Origin: Isoetes taiwanensis
Lineage: Eukaryota > Streptophyta > Lycopodiopsida > Isoetales > Isoetaceae
Length of the DNA: 64,000 bases
Direction of reading: 5' to 3'
Assembly: GCA_021234155.1 (NCBI GenBank)
Contig: JAJEKV010000004.1
Span: 30,419,134 to 30,483,133 of the forward strand
Below the pieces are notes generated by a model. That model was given only the letters and a program-made list of their open reading frames with translations. It was not told the origin of the DNA and searched no databases. Shown in pieces: positions 10,536 through 22,874 of this stretch; positions within the stretch are counted from its first letter, which is position 1; each line of letters begins with the position of its first letter. Made by a program: the position numbers and the translations under genes.

Positions 10536-11265
10536 CTCTAGGAAATCTGGCGTTGCTTTCGAAGTACGGGGCCAGAGACCCACAGAAGAGCTTGAGGCGC
10601 AACTCCTTGAAGACATCAAGGTCCCAGCCGATGTACAGACAGATAAGGAGAGGAGACCGAAAAGGCAGACCCAAGAGAGGGAAGCACAACGACAAACACC
10701 TCAACCGACAAACGAGTAGAACAGGACACCACCGGCCTATCATCAATCTTCATCAAATGGGAAGAATAATTGGTAACCAACGGCATCAAGAATTTTCTAG
10801 GTGTCAACCTCCGGCTACCACGGCGAGGTCACATCGGGGAAGAGGATCTCGGCGCCTTCACCAACTCGGCGCCCATGAAGTTTCAAATGGAAGAATGCAA
10901 GGCAGCAAAATACAGGTGCGGGAACACGTTAGACATCGATGCCGCGTTAGCATCCACGAGCTAGGGTCGAGAAAGCATAATCTTCTCGAGGGAGAAGTCA
11001 TGGCAAACACCTGGGAGGCGTATAAAAACTGGAGGGAAGACAACCACGACATTGCAGCCCAGCAGCTCAAGCGAATGTCATGCAACGTCAACGAAAGGAG
11101 TAACCAAGCTAGGCAACCACAAAGCACCTAGTAAGGCTGACCAAGATGAGCTTCTAGCTCCCTTGCACCAGCAGGAGACCACGAGGGGAGGAGACGCATA
11201 TCAGGGAACATCTCCAACTTGAAGGCCTATATCAGCATTAGGGGCAAGATCAAGGAGGAGAATAT

Positions 11266-12916
11266 AGTTTTGAGTTCACTGTTCTAGACTATGCAGGGAT
11301 ATATGTCCTATGTTTGTAAAGTGGGTTTCATATAATTTGGAGCTTTCCTGGTTAACAGGGTCTCAAACCTATTTACTTCCATGTATTCAAGGGTTCTTTG
11401 ACAAATACTGTAGATATATTTTACAGTTGCCTTTACAAGATACATTGTCTAAGGTTACATTCCACACAATTTGTTTTGCTCGTTCTATTTTTCAACTAGC
11501 ATTGGGATGCTATTTTGCAATAGTTATTTCTTGGATCACTTCATTCATCACCTTGAGGATTTATAGTTTGGGGATTTTGTGGCATGTATAAATGGTGAAT
11601 CCATATGATTTCCAGTAGGTATTTTTGGCTTATATAATCTTGGGACCTTGTGCGAGGTTGGTTTCTTGTTGCATTTGTCATTCGCTTGCATTCCTCTCTC
11701 GTATATGTGCTTGCGCTTAAAACACGTTACTTTGTTGTCCTTTTTGGAGACATTGCTCTGAGATCTGGCCTTATGTTGACGATTGTCCTTCATCATGTAA
11801 CATTGAAACTTATCGAAGTTGCATTCTATGTTCTTGGCAGTGGATGACATGTTATGTTGTTAGGTGGGTTTTTTCACTTTTCAGGCTCAACACATATTTT
11901 CTTGCGTATACAACACTAATTTTACGTATTTGGGTGATTCTTTATTTACGTTTGCCCCACTTTGTTCTATTCACAGTCATCTACTCTTTCCATGCATAGC
12001 TTTACTTACAATATGTCACTTTACAAAGTCATGTTGTTGTCATTTAATTTTATATATCCATTAGCTCTTTTGCTTTATTATTGCAGACCATCTGTATGGC
12101 ACTAGCTTTACTACTGACACGTCATTTTACGTAGTCATTATGTTTCACTTGTGTCCTTTTCTTTTCTCATTCTATCATATGGCTCACCTTTTGGCACTCA
12201 ACCGGGACCTCAAGCATTGTTGACCTTCACTTTCACCTTTCCCTTGGCTATAACCTCACCTTGACTTCGGCCTCACATTTGACCTAAACTGCTTGTGCTT
12301 TTTGTTTGATCCATGATGTGATCCAAATTTAACCTCCCGTCTTGACCTTCCTCTTGATTTTTGCTGACATGTCTGCCACTTCTACCTCAACTCTTCCCGT
12401 ATTTTCTAATTGTACTATTTATATTGCGTCATCTACTCATGGCTCTAAGCCCGTGGTCTTATTTTCCTTATGACATCTCATTTAACACTGTCGTTTCTCT
12501 TTTATTCCTCATTTCCATGTTGTTTTCAAAATGCATTGCATTGCATTATTTGTCGCAAACACATCCTATTTGGCCACTTGTAGTTTGGTGTCGCGTTCTT
12601 GAAGTTGTTCTTTACGTTTTTAGGTTTTTTCGACACTATCATTATGCTTCATTTGCATATTTGCTATTTAGCTTTATTTGGATATGCCAAATATTGCGTT
12701 TGGCACTCCATTGCAATTTTTGACATGGGTTTCTATTGGATCATTTTTTATTTTTGATGCTTATCTTTATCTAGATGTGGAGTATACTGAGTTGTTGCGC
12801 ACGAGGTGTTGTATTGAGCCCATTTTAATTTTGTGCATTGTGCTAGTTTTGCCTAATTCTAATTGTCTCGGGAAGTCCATTTCTAGCTGGCTATTGAGAT
12901 CTTTTTGCACGTATAT
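11266..12916 (+). repeat. Repeat X, copy 1 (left part), T-rich
   Basis: About 1.65 kb that recurs at 22,875-24,526 with only a handful of differences, and more distantly inverted within 20,600-21,050. It is strongly T-rich on this strand and yields hydrophobic, low-complexity frames on both strands, none convincing. It ends exactly where an LTR begins (12,917). The family is unknown; no terminal repeats or transposase were recognised. Confidence 0.8.
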
Positions 12917-14120
12917 TGTGACGTTCCAGGACAGTATACGGTCCCAGGACGTATACTGTACTGCCGTCCCGCGTACACGCCACTCCGACCGACGTGTACG
13001 CCAACGTGTAGCTAGGCTAGTAGCCCTAGGGGGCAACGCGCAAGGAGTGTGCATTTATTAATGTGCACATTAAACAATGTGCACATTCACTTAGGTGCAC
13101 ATTTTCCCATATGGCCATTTCATGCCAAGTGGGCCACACCCATAGGTGCAATTAATGTGCACATTTTCCAATGTACACATTAATGTGGGCACACATTTCC
13201 ATGTGGGCACATTTTGCCACCTAGCCATTAAAGGCAAGTGGGCCCATTCCCAATTATCCCACATGCCTAAAGGGGATAATTGGAAACCCTAGCCAACCCC
13301 TTGTCTATTAAAGGAGAGAAACCCTAACTTGCCCAATTTTCGTTTCTAGGGTTTTAGAACTCTGTTTTGGCTGCCTCAACAGCCAAAACCGCATCGAACT
13401 TCTGCCGAGAGAATTGCATCATTAGTTTCCCTTGATTCGGCGTTTAGGGGATGGTCGAGCTCAGTCGGGAGGAGCCACTCAAGGATCAAGTATTTGGCGG
13501 TTAGATAGTCTAAACCCTATTTGGGTCCATAGAATGGTAGGTTTAGCCTATTAAATTGCCCATAACAGCCTTCTAGATCTCTAGATACCAGCCTCTAACT
13601 AAAGAACCTAACTCTATGATGTAGATTAGATATAGTTCTTTAGTTCTTCTGTGAAGTATGTGGATGATGTTTCTCTATGAACTCCTTGTATTGGGAAGGG
13701 GGGTAGAGACCTAGAGCTTGGTAGCACACTATAGATTCGGCCTGTGTACAAGAGCCACACCGGGTTGTGGATGAAGGGGCCAGACTGGCTGAGAAGGAGG
13801 TTCCTGTCCTGACTCTTGAACGATCCCTCTGGTGTGTAAAGCCTACCAGGGATCATTGTGACTAGGTCTGATGGCTTGCCACTGCATGTGGGCAAGGCAT
13901 GGGCTCGACACCCGTGAAGTGGTGTTCACTTTCCAGTGGGTTCAGTCGAATAAGGGCAGTGGCCCTCTAGTCACCTTGAGTCGTGGTGATCTCGGAGGGA
14001 GCGATCCCTACCCGCCCCGCCCGGGCTGGGAGGATGAACCGGGAATAGCCCTTTCGGCTATGCATCCGGCGGGCTACAGTCGGGTCCCAACACTTTTCAA
14101 CCTACTCTGCAAAGTGTGCA
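12917..14120 (+). mobile_element. LTR 1: truncated Ty3 LTR
   Basis: It starts TGTGACGT and follows the other three LTRs in the window (18,481; 24,527; 36,129) until about 14,120, where similarity stops inside the block reading CTACTC-GCAAAGTGTG. It lacks the last roughly 430 bp and any primer site. It shares with LTR 3 a 26-bp deletion (junction near 13,722) that LTRs 2 and 4 do not have. Its left flank, including TATAT, equals the left flank of element 2, so it is probably a duplicate of that junction rather than an independent insertion. Confidence 0.85.
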
Positions 14121-17100
14121 GCAACAACACTTGACGAACTTATGACACGAGTGGCCTCAACAATAGAAGGAGGAACGCCCCGACATCAACGAGCCAACTA
14201 AGAAGACAACATCTCGACGACCATAATTCCACCTTGTGGTAATATAGGGAATGCGCTATGACACGTGGATTAGATGGAGATGCACTTACAAAAGGCAACC
14301 GACGAGGAGATATGCCTTCAACAACTAGGTGATGGCTTCGGTAGGGTACTCCTACCGGTAATTAGAAGAGAAGAAGCCGATCATATCTCCGACATGTGGC
14401 ACGTCAAACGCCCAAGGTAGAAGCATTCGACACCTTAATGACAAGGATAGCAACTAAAGCACCTTCGGCAAAAAGAGAGTTCAAGATAATAGTCAGGCTA
14501 TTCAACGACAAGAGCATATCTAAAGGCGGTACTTCTTCAACTCAAGGGTCAATTTGCAGATATATAAGGATCCATCATCCCGAACAACATCGCCAGCAGG
14601 GGAGAAGAGCCATGAAGCTTTACTTGCCGGAGAGGCCGACATGCATAGAGAGACAAAGGTCAAGAACCGAAAGCGGAGAAGTGCTAGCAACCGACTTCTT
14701 CCACGAGCTCCTAGAGGCAACGGGGAGGATCAAACCGACGAGCACAATCAAAGTCACGGAGGGTACCTCAAGACAAGAAGACGGCATAGCAACTTGCATA
14801 ACGTGACATCCAAGCCATGTGATTGAGGGGATCAAACAAGGAAGATTGGAAGCTCGATGGAGAAGCAATTAGGTGAGACGAGTCAATGACTTGCACACGG
14901 ACTTGCATGCAACTTGGTGAACCCAAGGATGGATGATTCAAAGAACAACTGCAGAAGAGAACAACTCCAGAGGAGTATAGCCAAAGGAATCGCGCACAGC
15001 CTCAAGAGACGCCTCCAAATAGCTTCAAGTATCACGAAGGGAGGAACAATTACCGCCCGAGAACAGGATCAGGAAGCAGACTGAAATGTCGAAGCATCAA
15101 CGACAAGCACACCTTTAGTTGGAATGTGATGCAAAGCGTGTTGTGCCATAGCCGACAAACATCAGAGGGCCCAAGCATATCAACAAGTTACCCCGGAGTA
15201 TGAGCTGACGTACAAATAGAAGGATATAGATCATCAACACCATTGCACCGGGAGGAACACCGATGACATCACCGGGAGTAGGTGTGCAACTCGAAGGGAG
15301 GCACAAGGGGGACCTAATAGCTCTAGTAGTAATTCTAACTATGTAAGCTATATGTTTTGCATGTATAGTTCCCTTGTTATTCCTTCCCTCCCATAGCGTA
15401 ACAGATCAAAGGAAGAGATGTCATGCAAGTTGCAGGGGTGAAGCAATCAACACGATAACGACAAGAGGACTCGACATATGAGACATCGATGGAGTCGAAG
15501 ACATCGACAGAGTCGTCTTTTAGCTGCCAAGACAAAAAAAGTTCAAGATGAAAGATCTTTTTCAACGGCGCCACCTTCAGGCTTTTGAAAAGCGGCATGG
15601 AAGATTTCAAGTGATCAACTACACCATCAAGCAATTCTAACGAACAAAGTCAACCTCTACATCAAAGAGGAGCCACCGTCAAGGAGACTGAAGTATCGAG
15701 CGACTCGGAAGAACGTTACCTTGCTACTTCAAGCAGGCAACGAGTGGATGAGCTTCTAGCAAGCTCAAGCATCTAAGGCCATGGGGCCTAGTAGGTTAAT
15801 CTATGGACGGTAACATCCATATTGGGATTAGAAGGCATTTCCAGATATTCTGGCTAAAAGGATTGCCCCAATATTGAGCTAAGCGTCAAGGATTGGGAAG
15901 GAAATGCATAGGAGTAACTATAATTATACACGATTGTTAACAGACATCCAACGTATTGAAACCACTTGGTGAGATTGATCTCCTCGCTAAGAAGGAATCA
16001 TTACTAGGATAATTGTTAACCATGTATAAATCTAGTACCTCCAAAGAATAATCCAACCGAGAAAGAAAAGAAGTAATCTAACAAGTCGGCCAACTTGTTA
16101 CGATGACATCAATTGATTGGTAGGAATATTCCAAGAGCTAAATAACTAAGAAAGGGGAATCTCTAGAATATAAAAGAATAATACATGTAAGGTACATCTA
16201 AAATAAGAATTATAGTAATCAAATAGTCTTTTGAGACAAAAGGAATTGTCATGATGACAAAACCTTGTGGTTTAGAATCATTCTAACTAAGTAGGTAACC
16301 CATAGCTATATTGAAATAAATAATAACATAATATGTGTATCCATCTTAGATGGTTATATATGTTAGCTAAGGCAAGTAAATTAATGTGCTAAGTAAGAAG
16401 CATATAACCTCTTAAGGGGAGAGAATAGATATGACGTTGTGTACAACGTCATTGAAGGGGTCTTGAGGACCATTTTCTTTTTGAAGAAAGTGGGAGGGCT
16501 CAATCTTATGATTGAACGTACTTGCATCGAATTGATTGACCCGTAGAATAGAGTTCACTCCGGCAATGGCCGAAGCGAATAGAGCGCAAGATAGACAGAT
16601 AGATAGCTCAGGAGGTCTTCAACGTGCGAGATTGACGCAGTAGCTATCTACACCAATGAAGTGGAGCAAAAACTATGGGAGCAATGCAACGACCAAGTCA
16701 TCTCCAAATTACTCGACGCCGGCTCAATGGGTGGATGCATTCTAGCCTAGGTAAGGCGTACGCATGCATTATAAGCTTTAATGTGTCTTATAAATAAGTT
16801 AAATATAGATCCTAATAATTGCATGGAATTACTGTACGTATATGTAGCATACGGAAATAAGTTAAATAACAACGATAATGTGAGGTAGCATGTTAATTAA
16901 TCCTTCGCAAGAATGCAATTCCTTCCAAGGATAGCCATATGACCTTGGGGTCCTTATAAAAATAGATAGAGAATAGAATTCAAATATACTTAAGTGCATC
17001 TTAGGGATATACTTCCAAGGGTAATGCAGAACCCAAGGAAGAGAATAAGCACATCTAATTCTTGTGTATGATAATTAAAACCTTGTCTATGTAACAATAG

Positions 17101-17275
17101 GTCTAAATCAGGGTTATTGTTCAAATAATCGCGATCTAAAAGTCGTTAAATATTGCAAAGCTTAGAGTAAATATAATTGTACTATCGGAAGTAATGTATC
17201 CGATACTATGATAATGTTAATTCATAAATATTACCGTAGGGTAATTATGTTAATCACATGCATTAACGGAGCCAG
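14121..17275. other. Unresolved segment between LTR 1 and the element 1 3' region
   Basis: Open frames occur at 14,396-14,826 (charged, R/K/T/S-rich) but no gag, protease, reverse transcriptase or integrase motif is visible. From about 15,800 the sequence is AT-rich and non-coding. The right edge is sharp: at about 17,275 it turns into sequence equal to the end of pol in element 2. A deletion or recombination has probably replaced the coding part. Confidence 0.4.
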
Positions 17276-18480
17276 CAAAAATCGGCTCAGGCATGTCGTT
17301 TTGTGTGTAGATTAAATGCTTGTATAGTTAAGATTAATCTACGCATGCAACCTATGCTAGGTAGGGGTTGCATGCGTTGTTACCGATGATGAGACCACTA
17401 CAGTGATCTCTAGAGTGGTGTAATGTCAATGTAGGCATGGCCAAGCGTTTCCGCTTGGACGAGTGGAAGGTAGATTAGAAAGTCTACTGTCATCCACTAA
17501 GTAGGCGACCTCGAGAGAAGGGAGGTCATTCAGAATGCATTGATAGGAAAGGCACCTTTAGCCCCATATATGCTTTGATAGGAGGAAGCTATCCTTCACG
17601 CCCCCCTTGGGAAGGATATCCTCCGTATGGGCAACTAGAGGTGTAGGCATGAGCGGCATATAGGCATATAGGCGCTGTCTCCACGGCCATAATGGAAGAT
17701 TCACCCTCTTCCTACGCCGGGAGATTAGCCATGCATCCATGTAGATAGGTGGGGTGGTCACCATATAACCAAAATTTTATTAATAATTAAAATAGTAATA
17801 ACGTGAGGGTCGACTGCGGGGCCAATAGAGCGCTCGGGAGGGGCAAGGAGGTCGAAGCTAAAAAACTTGCAACACAAATTTAGTCATAATGTGTTGCAAG
17901 GGATGAAGAGTACCTTAGAAGTGTAAATTTTGTATGAAATTGATAAACTTTGATAAACTTAAATGTTGTGTTAAGTAAGGTTAATAATTACCTTAAGATT
18001 AAGTTATGAAGTGATAAGTTAATTGGGTAATGAAATAGTGCAAGAATGTCTTAAACATTACCTTAGAGTAATTCTAATAATTAAGATAGTAAGTATGTAA
18101 TTATAGATATTGTAAAATTAATGCGAGGATTTTTTAAGGTGCGAGGACTTGCAACACAAATTTTGTTGGAATGTGTTGCAAGGAATGAAGAGTACCTTAA
18201 ATAATAATTGTATATGAAAGTGTTAAATTGTGATAAACTAAATGTTATAATAACGAGGACTAATAAGTACCCTGTTTAATAGAAGTTACGAATTGACAAG
18301 TTATTTGATAATGTAATGGCGTAATAATAATTTAAAAATATTACCTTAAGGAAATCTTAATAAATGTGTAAGTATAATAGTAGTATATCGTATGCATCGG
18401 GTTGATTGCGGGTTAGGAAGATTCCAAGGTGGGGAGACCCACGATCTTTGCGGGACGGCATCATTTCAAGGTGGGGAGAA
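17276..18480 (+). mobile_element. Element 1: 3' internal non-coding region and polypurine tract
   Basis: It aligns with 35,299-36,128 of element 2, beginning with CGGCTCAGGCATGTCG, which in element 2 overlaps the end of pol. It holds two tandem copies of an approximately 285-bp block, each opening with the inverted repeat TTGCAACACA/TGTGTTGCAA (17,867-17,899 and 18,149-18,181); element 2 has one such block. It ends with the polypurine tract AAGGTGGGGAGAA immediately before LTR 2. Confidence 0.8.
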
Positions 18481-20104
18481 TGTGGCGTTCGGCACGATAT
18501 ACGGTCCCGGGGCGTATCTCGTACTATCTCGTCACGCCGCATTACATCCCACTCCAAGCCCGGCGTGTCTGGCAGGCGTGTAGCAGTGGTGAGTAGCCCT
18601 AGGGGGGCAACTTGCTAGGTATGTGCATTTCTTATTAATGTGCACATGCACATTTATTAAGGTGCACACATTTCCATGTGGGCACATTTAGGTGCACACA
18701 TTTCCATGTAGGCACATTTGGCCACCTAGCCATTAAAGGCAAGTGGGCCCATTTCCAATTATCCCACATGCCTAAAGGGATAATTGGAAACCCTAAGCCC
18801 CAACCCTTGCCTATTTAAGTAGAAGAACCCTAACTTGCCCATTTTCGTTCCTAGGGTTTTAGAGCTCTGTTTTGGCTGCTCTAGGAGTCAAAACCGCCTC
18901 CCGGACTGTGCGAGAGAATGGCACCATTAGTTTCCCTTGATTCGGCAGTTGAAAGTGGGATGGTCGAACTTCAGTCGGGAGGAGCAACTCATGGATCGGG
19001 GTATGTAGTCGATTTAATGGTCTAAACCGGTTTTCCGGTCATTGTATCAGAGGTTTAGCCTATTAAATCGCCTTTTAGCAGCCTATCTAGATCTCTAGAT
19101 GAGTAGATACCAGACTCTAACTAAAAGAACCTAACTCTATGATATAGATTAGATCTATGTTCTTTAGTTCTTACGTGATGTATATGGATGATGTATCTCT
19201 GTGAACTCCTTGTATTGGGAAGGGGGGGTAGAGACTTGAGCTTGGTAGTAGATGCTCCTAGATTAGCCTCTCTAGCACACCATAGATTCGGCCTGGTGTG
19301 TACAAGAACCACACCGGTTGTGGGTGAAGGGGCCGACGGGCTAAGAAGGAGGTTCGTGTTCGACTCTTGAGCGATCCCCTCGGTGTGTAAGGCCCTCACA
19401 GGGGATCATTGTGACTAGGTCTAATGGCTTACCACCAGGTGTGGGTAAGGCATGGGCTCACCGCGTGAAGTGGTGTTCATGACTTTCCGGTGGGTTGGGT
19501 CGAACACGGGGCGGTGGCCCTCTAGTCACCTTGAGTCGGCATGTAGATCTCGAGGGAGTGATCCCTACCGCCCCATCGGAACCGGGATGATGACCCGGGG
19601 AGTAGCCCTTTTGGCTATGCATCCGGCGGGCCTCTGGTCAGGTCCCGACACTTTTCGACCTACTCGCAAAGTGTGCAATGGAGGGGGCGGATGGAGTGGA
19701 CAACCCTATGCCATGTTCTTATGCCAGCCAAATCCATTGCCATGAATTGCATGCGCAATGAACTCACGGAGACCCAAGCCGTCGGATCATCCCTTTGAGT
19801 GCGAGCCTTGGGTAGGATTCCCTATGTGATGTCTTGATCTTTGTCTATGCAGATATGTGGAGGACCATCCTTCGTGATGGTCATATGATGTTGATGTATG
19901 TACTACCGACATGTATGTTTACGCTCAAGCAGCCTAGGTAGGCCCTGAGGGAGACAGGGTAAAGGACCCCTTCATTCTTCCCACTGGAACTCTTCAAGGT
20001 TGCAGTGATACGTGGAGGGCCCTATATTAGCATGGAGCTGGTATGGGGGATGAACTCCTGTTTGTATACGGTGAGTGCACCGTATATGAGTAGGGGACGT
20101 CACA
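18481..20104 (+). mobile_element. LTR 2: 3' LTR of element 1
   Basis: It opens TGTGGCGT (one change from TGTGACGT) and closes ACGTCACA, 1,624 bp. A polypurine tract precedes it, so it is a 3' LTR. It is the most diverged of the four. The following bases (TCAAC) do not match the TATAT before LTR 1, so LTRs 1 and 2 do not bracket one simple insertion. A TATTTAAG box near 18,810, followed by CCCTAACTTGCCC, marks the likely promoter. Confidence 0.88.
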
Positions 20105-20488
20105 TCAACCGTCTTGACTTTTTCCATGAACATCAACACGTGGAACTCCCTGGGTAGTTATTGTAGATGGAAGAGGAAGATGGCCAACGACGATGCCTGC
20201 GACTATGTGCATGAACAACATCATGTATGCTCTCATATTGCCGTGAGCTGAAAACATCATGGATCAAACAACAAAGAGGTTCAAGGCGAGAGAATGATAA
20301 GATGTCTACGGTCACAAGAATGATAAGATGTCTACGGTCACATGAGGAGGAAAAAAGGAAGGTCTAAATCCTATAAGAGGATAAAACTCCATGAGTCACC
20401 CATTGCAGCAAAAAAGATCACATGAAAAGAATCTTGTTCAAGATAACTAAAGAATTGTGAGCAAACTGAAAAGACAAGGAACTCAACA
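20105..20488. other. Unresolved spacer with a 27-bp tandem duplication
   Basis: A GAATGATAAGATGTCTACGG block ending TCACA is present twice in direct succession at 20,291-20,344. Nothing else is recognised. Confidence 0.5.
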
Positions 20489-22515
20489 GCTTCTATGAGT
20501 GATTAATGCCAATGCAATGAATCTGTTGTGGAAACTAGAACAATAATGAGTATAAAGGCACAATGCAAAACTAGAACGTGTCCAATATAAATCCCTGCCA
20601 TAAAAGCTCAATGGACTGCCAAATGCATGACGCATAAGGCCAAATATAAAAATGCAAATGATGTAAAACCATAAAAAATAACTTCAAGAACACAAAAACA
20701 AACTATAATTTGCCAAATAGAATGTGCTTTTGACAAAAAATGCAATACAATCCGTTTTGGAAATAATATGAAAAAGTTAAATAAAAAGGAAACGACAGTG
20801 TTAAATGAAATATCATAAGGAAAATAATACCACATGCCTAAAGCCAGGACTAGATGCACCAATATGAATAATAGTTTTAAAGAACGAGGAATGAGGTTGA
20901 GGTAGAGGTTAAGGAAGCTCAAGAAGGGAAAAGAGATTGAAGTTACATTCGGATCACATTGTGGATCAAGCAAAGAGAGGCTTATGAAAAAACAAAGAAG
21001 GTCGAAGTCTGAGTCTAAAGTCAAAGGTAAAAGAGGCGATGGGGTCAAGTGCCCACGTCAAGGTGGAGTGCAAGGAGGCTAGCCATGCGGCAGAATGAGA
21101 AAAAGGGAATAAGGGATTACACAATGATGACATATTGTTAGTAAGCTAGCCATACCTATTGTCCGCAATAATAAAACAAAAGATGTCGAAACCCATGAAT
21201 AGATGCCCCAAAATGAACGAAGGAGGAGATTGAGACAGAATTTGCAGAAATGTGGATAAATCTACGTCAACAGATTGTAAGAAATGCAAACCTAGCCAAG
21301 TTGCAATAGCATCGCAAAGATAGCACATCAAAGGGTGAAAGGGTATCGAAAATTATAGTAACGCAATGCTGACGGCATGCCATATCAGCAACAACAATAA
21401 CAACAGGGGGAGGGGGGTTGAAGAGAGAGGCTAAGGAGTAACAGAAAACGAGCAAGAGAAAGATAAAAGATGTTAATCAACAACGCAAATGGGAGGGGGA
21501 TATAGCTATACACGAACAAGCCCGGAAAGGTAATGCAGAACTGGATAAAAGAGGATCCACATAAGGTTGCGGTCGAACCAGATAGTCGATGGCGCATAGG
21601 CAGTCATAGTAGATGGGTCACGTCTAATGAATAGAAGCCGAGGTTGAGGAAAAAGTCAAGATGGTTGACAAGGTCGAAAACAGGCAGAAATCAAAGTCGA
21701 GGTCAAGGGCAATAGCAATCTAAGCAATGAGATGTGCATCTGAAACAAATTCTCGAAATTATTAGGGTGGGCTGTAATCCAATGTAAAAGAATGCAAATA
21801 GGGATACACATCCAGAATGTCTAAGGTAAACGACGGAATGACGAAAATATAATGTGCCAGAGATGAAAAGGACAATATAGATATAGATTAACATGCCACA
21901 AGAACTAGATTTACCCCAAATTCTAAAATCAATATATAGCTTCTATGAGTGATTAATGCCAATGCAATGAATCAGTTGTGGAAAGTACAACAATAATGAG
22001 TATAAAGGCACAATGCAAAACTAGAACGTGTCCAATATAAATCCATAAAATATGAACAATATATAGTTCAAGCAAGTACCTAAGCTCAAATGATGCATGT
22101 AAGCACAACTGATGCATTTAAACTCAAATGATGTAGGATGAGTATGCGGACCAAGCTGTAAGGCACAGAAAATAAATGCAAAAACAAACTGAGGTGCAAG
22201 AATGGACAACTCCAGACATGTATCCCTGGAGATTTGGCCCAAAAATAAAAATAAAGCCATGACTGCCAACCTCGAGAAAGTATGTAAAAGAAGTATGCAA
22301 GTCAAAAAAGAACCTAGATCACCTGATATATAGTGACGAAATTCAAATCCCATTGGAAGTATAGATGCATAAAATGGAATTCAGGATAGGCCAAAGACGT
22401 GGAATAGAGAAGAGCAATAAACAGGGAAATAGCAAATAAAGATGGCCATGACCAATCAACACAAGAAAACTTATAGTCTAAATACCTGAACAAAGAATCC
22501 AAAAAATGGGCCATT
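20489..22515 (-). repeat. Repeat X, inverted copy with internal direct repeats
   Basis: On the minus strand, 22,515-22,043 matches 37,860-38,620 (right part of X) and 21,050-20,600 matches 12,360-12,720 (left part of X). The order is therefore right-then-left, as expected for neighbouring tandem units. A nearly identical block of about 105 bp starting GCTTCTATGAGTGATTAATG is found at 20,489-20,595 and 21,938-22,043, probably the unit end. Divergence from the plus copies is much greater than between copies 1 and 2. Confidence 0.7.
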
Positions 22516-22874
22516 AACTTAGGGATGGAACCTTTGCAACCTCAAACTCCACCGTTGTAGTTTTGCCACTGTGTTCTTCAATGCACTTGTATCTAGAACG
22601 ACTTGCTTCCCACGGGTTCATTATTGCCATGCAGCCGCCTTTATCTCTATGCATCACTAACAATACATTACTGCTCCTTATCTTAACCATTACTTCTCCT
22701 TATCTATCATTTCCTTAACTGACACTTATTCATTTGTAAATATTCATTTGAACCTTTTCTTTCACCGAGTCCTTTTGGTTGGCTTATTCAATTTTGTCTA
22801 GATACATGCATGTGGGTATCTTTCTAATTTTTTCGAGCATTTTTTATTCTATTGATATTGGTTATTTATCTTGA

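Larger units (their letters stand above)
8490..11265 (+). mobile_element. Element 0: decayed internal region of a Ty3-type element related to element 2
   Basis: The order of parts here mirrors 26,330-29,700 of element 2. It runs hairpin block, AT-rich spacer, relic of the histone-fold ORF, a TTGTAAATAA/TTTTGTTAATA trailer, two hairpins about 210 bp apart, a spacer containing TTGTTGCAATAGG, then a relic of the second accessory ORF. The spacers align by eye (for example AAGGGGTCCATTCTGCCTAA here against AAGGGGTCAATTCTGCCTAA at 28,328). No LTR, primer site or gag-pol is attached, and repeat X abuts at 11,266. It is an old, diverged copy of the same lineage. Confidence 0.7.

Noticed and set aside
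10553-11131. 192-codon basic ORF after the ORF B relic as a Gag
   Set aside because: No CCHC knuckle or Gag block; it overlaps another open frame in the same bases and lies where element 2 has the later part of ORF B.
11310-12723. Hydrophobic ORFs in repeat X that look like membrane proteins
   Set aside because: They come from T-rich repeat DNA, occur on both strands, and are present only because the repeat is duplicated; the diverged minus copy keeps hydrophobicity but not a common frame.
14396-14826. Charged overlapping ORFs as gag of element 1
   Set aside because: Two frames are equally open, no knuckle or protease follows, and the sequence shows no resemblance by eye to the Gag of element 2.
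12917-20104. Elements LTR 1 to LTR 2 as one ordinary insertion
   Set aside because: LTR 1 is truncated, the flanks (TATAT and TCAAC) do not match, and the coding interior is missing; a composite or rearranged structure fits better.
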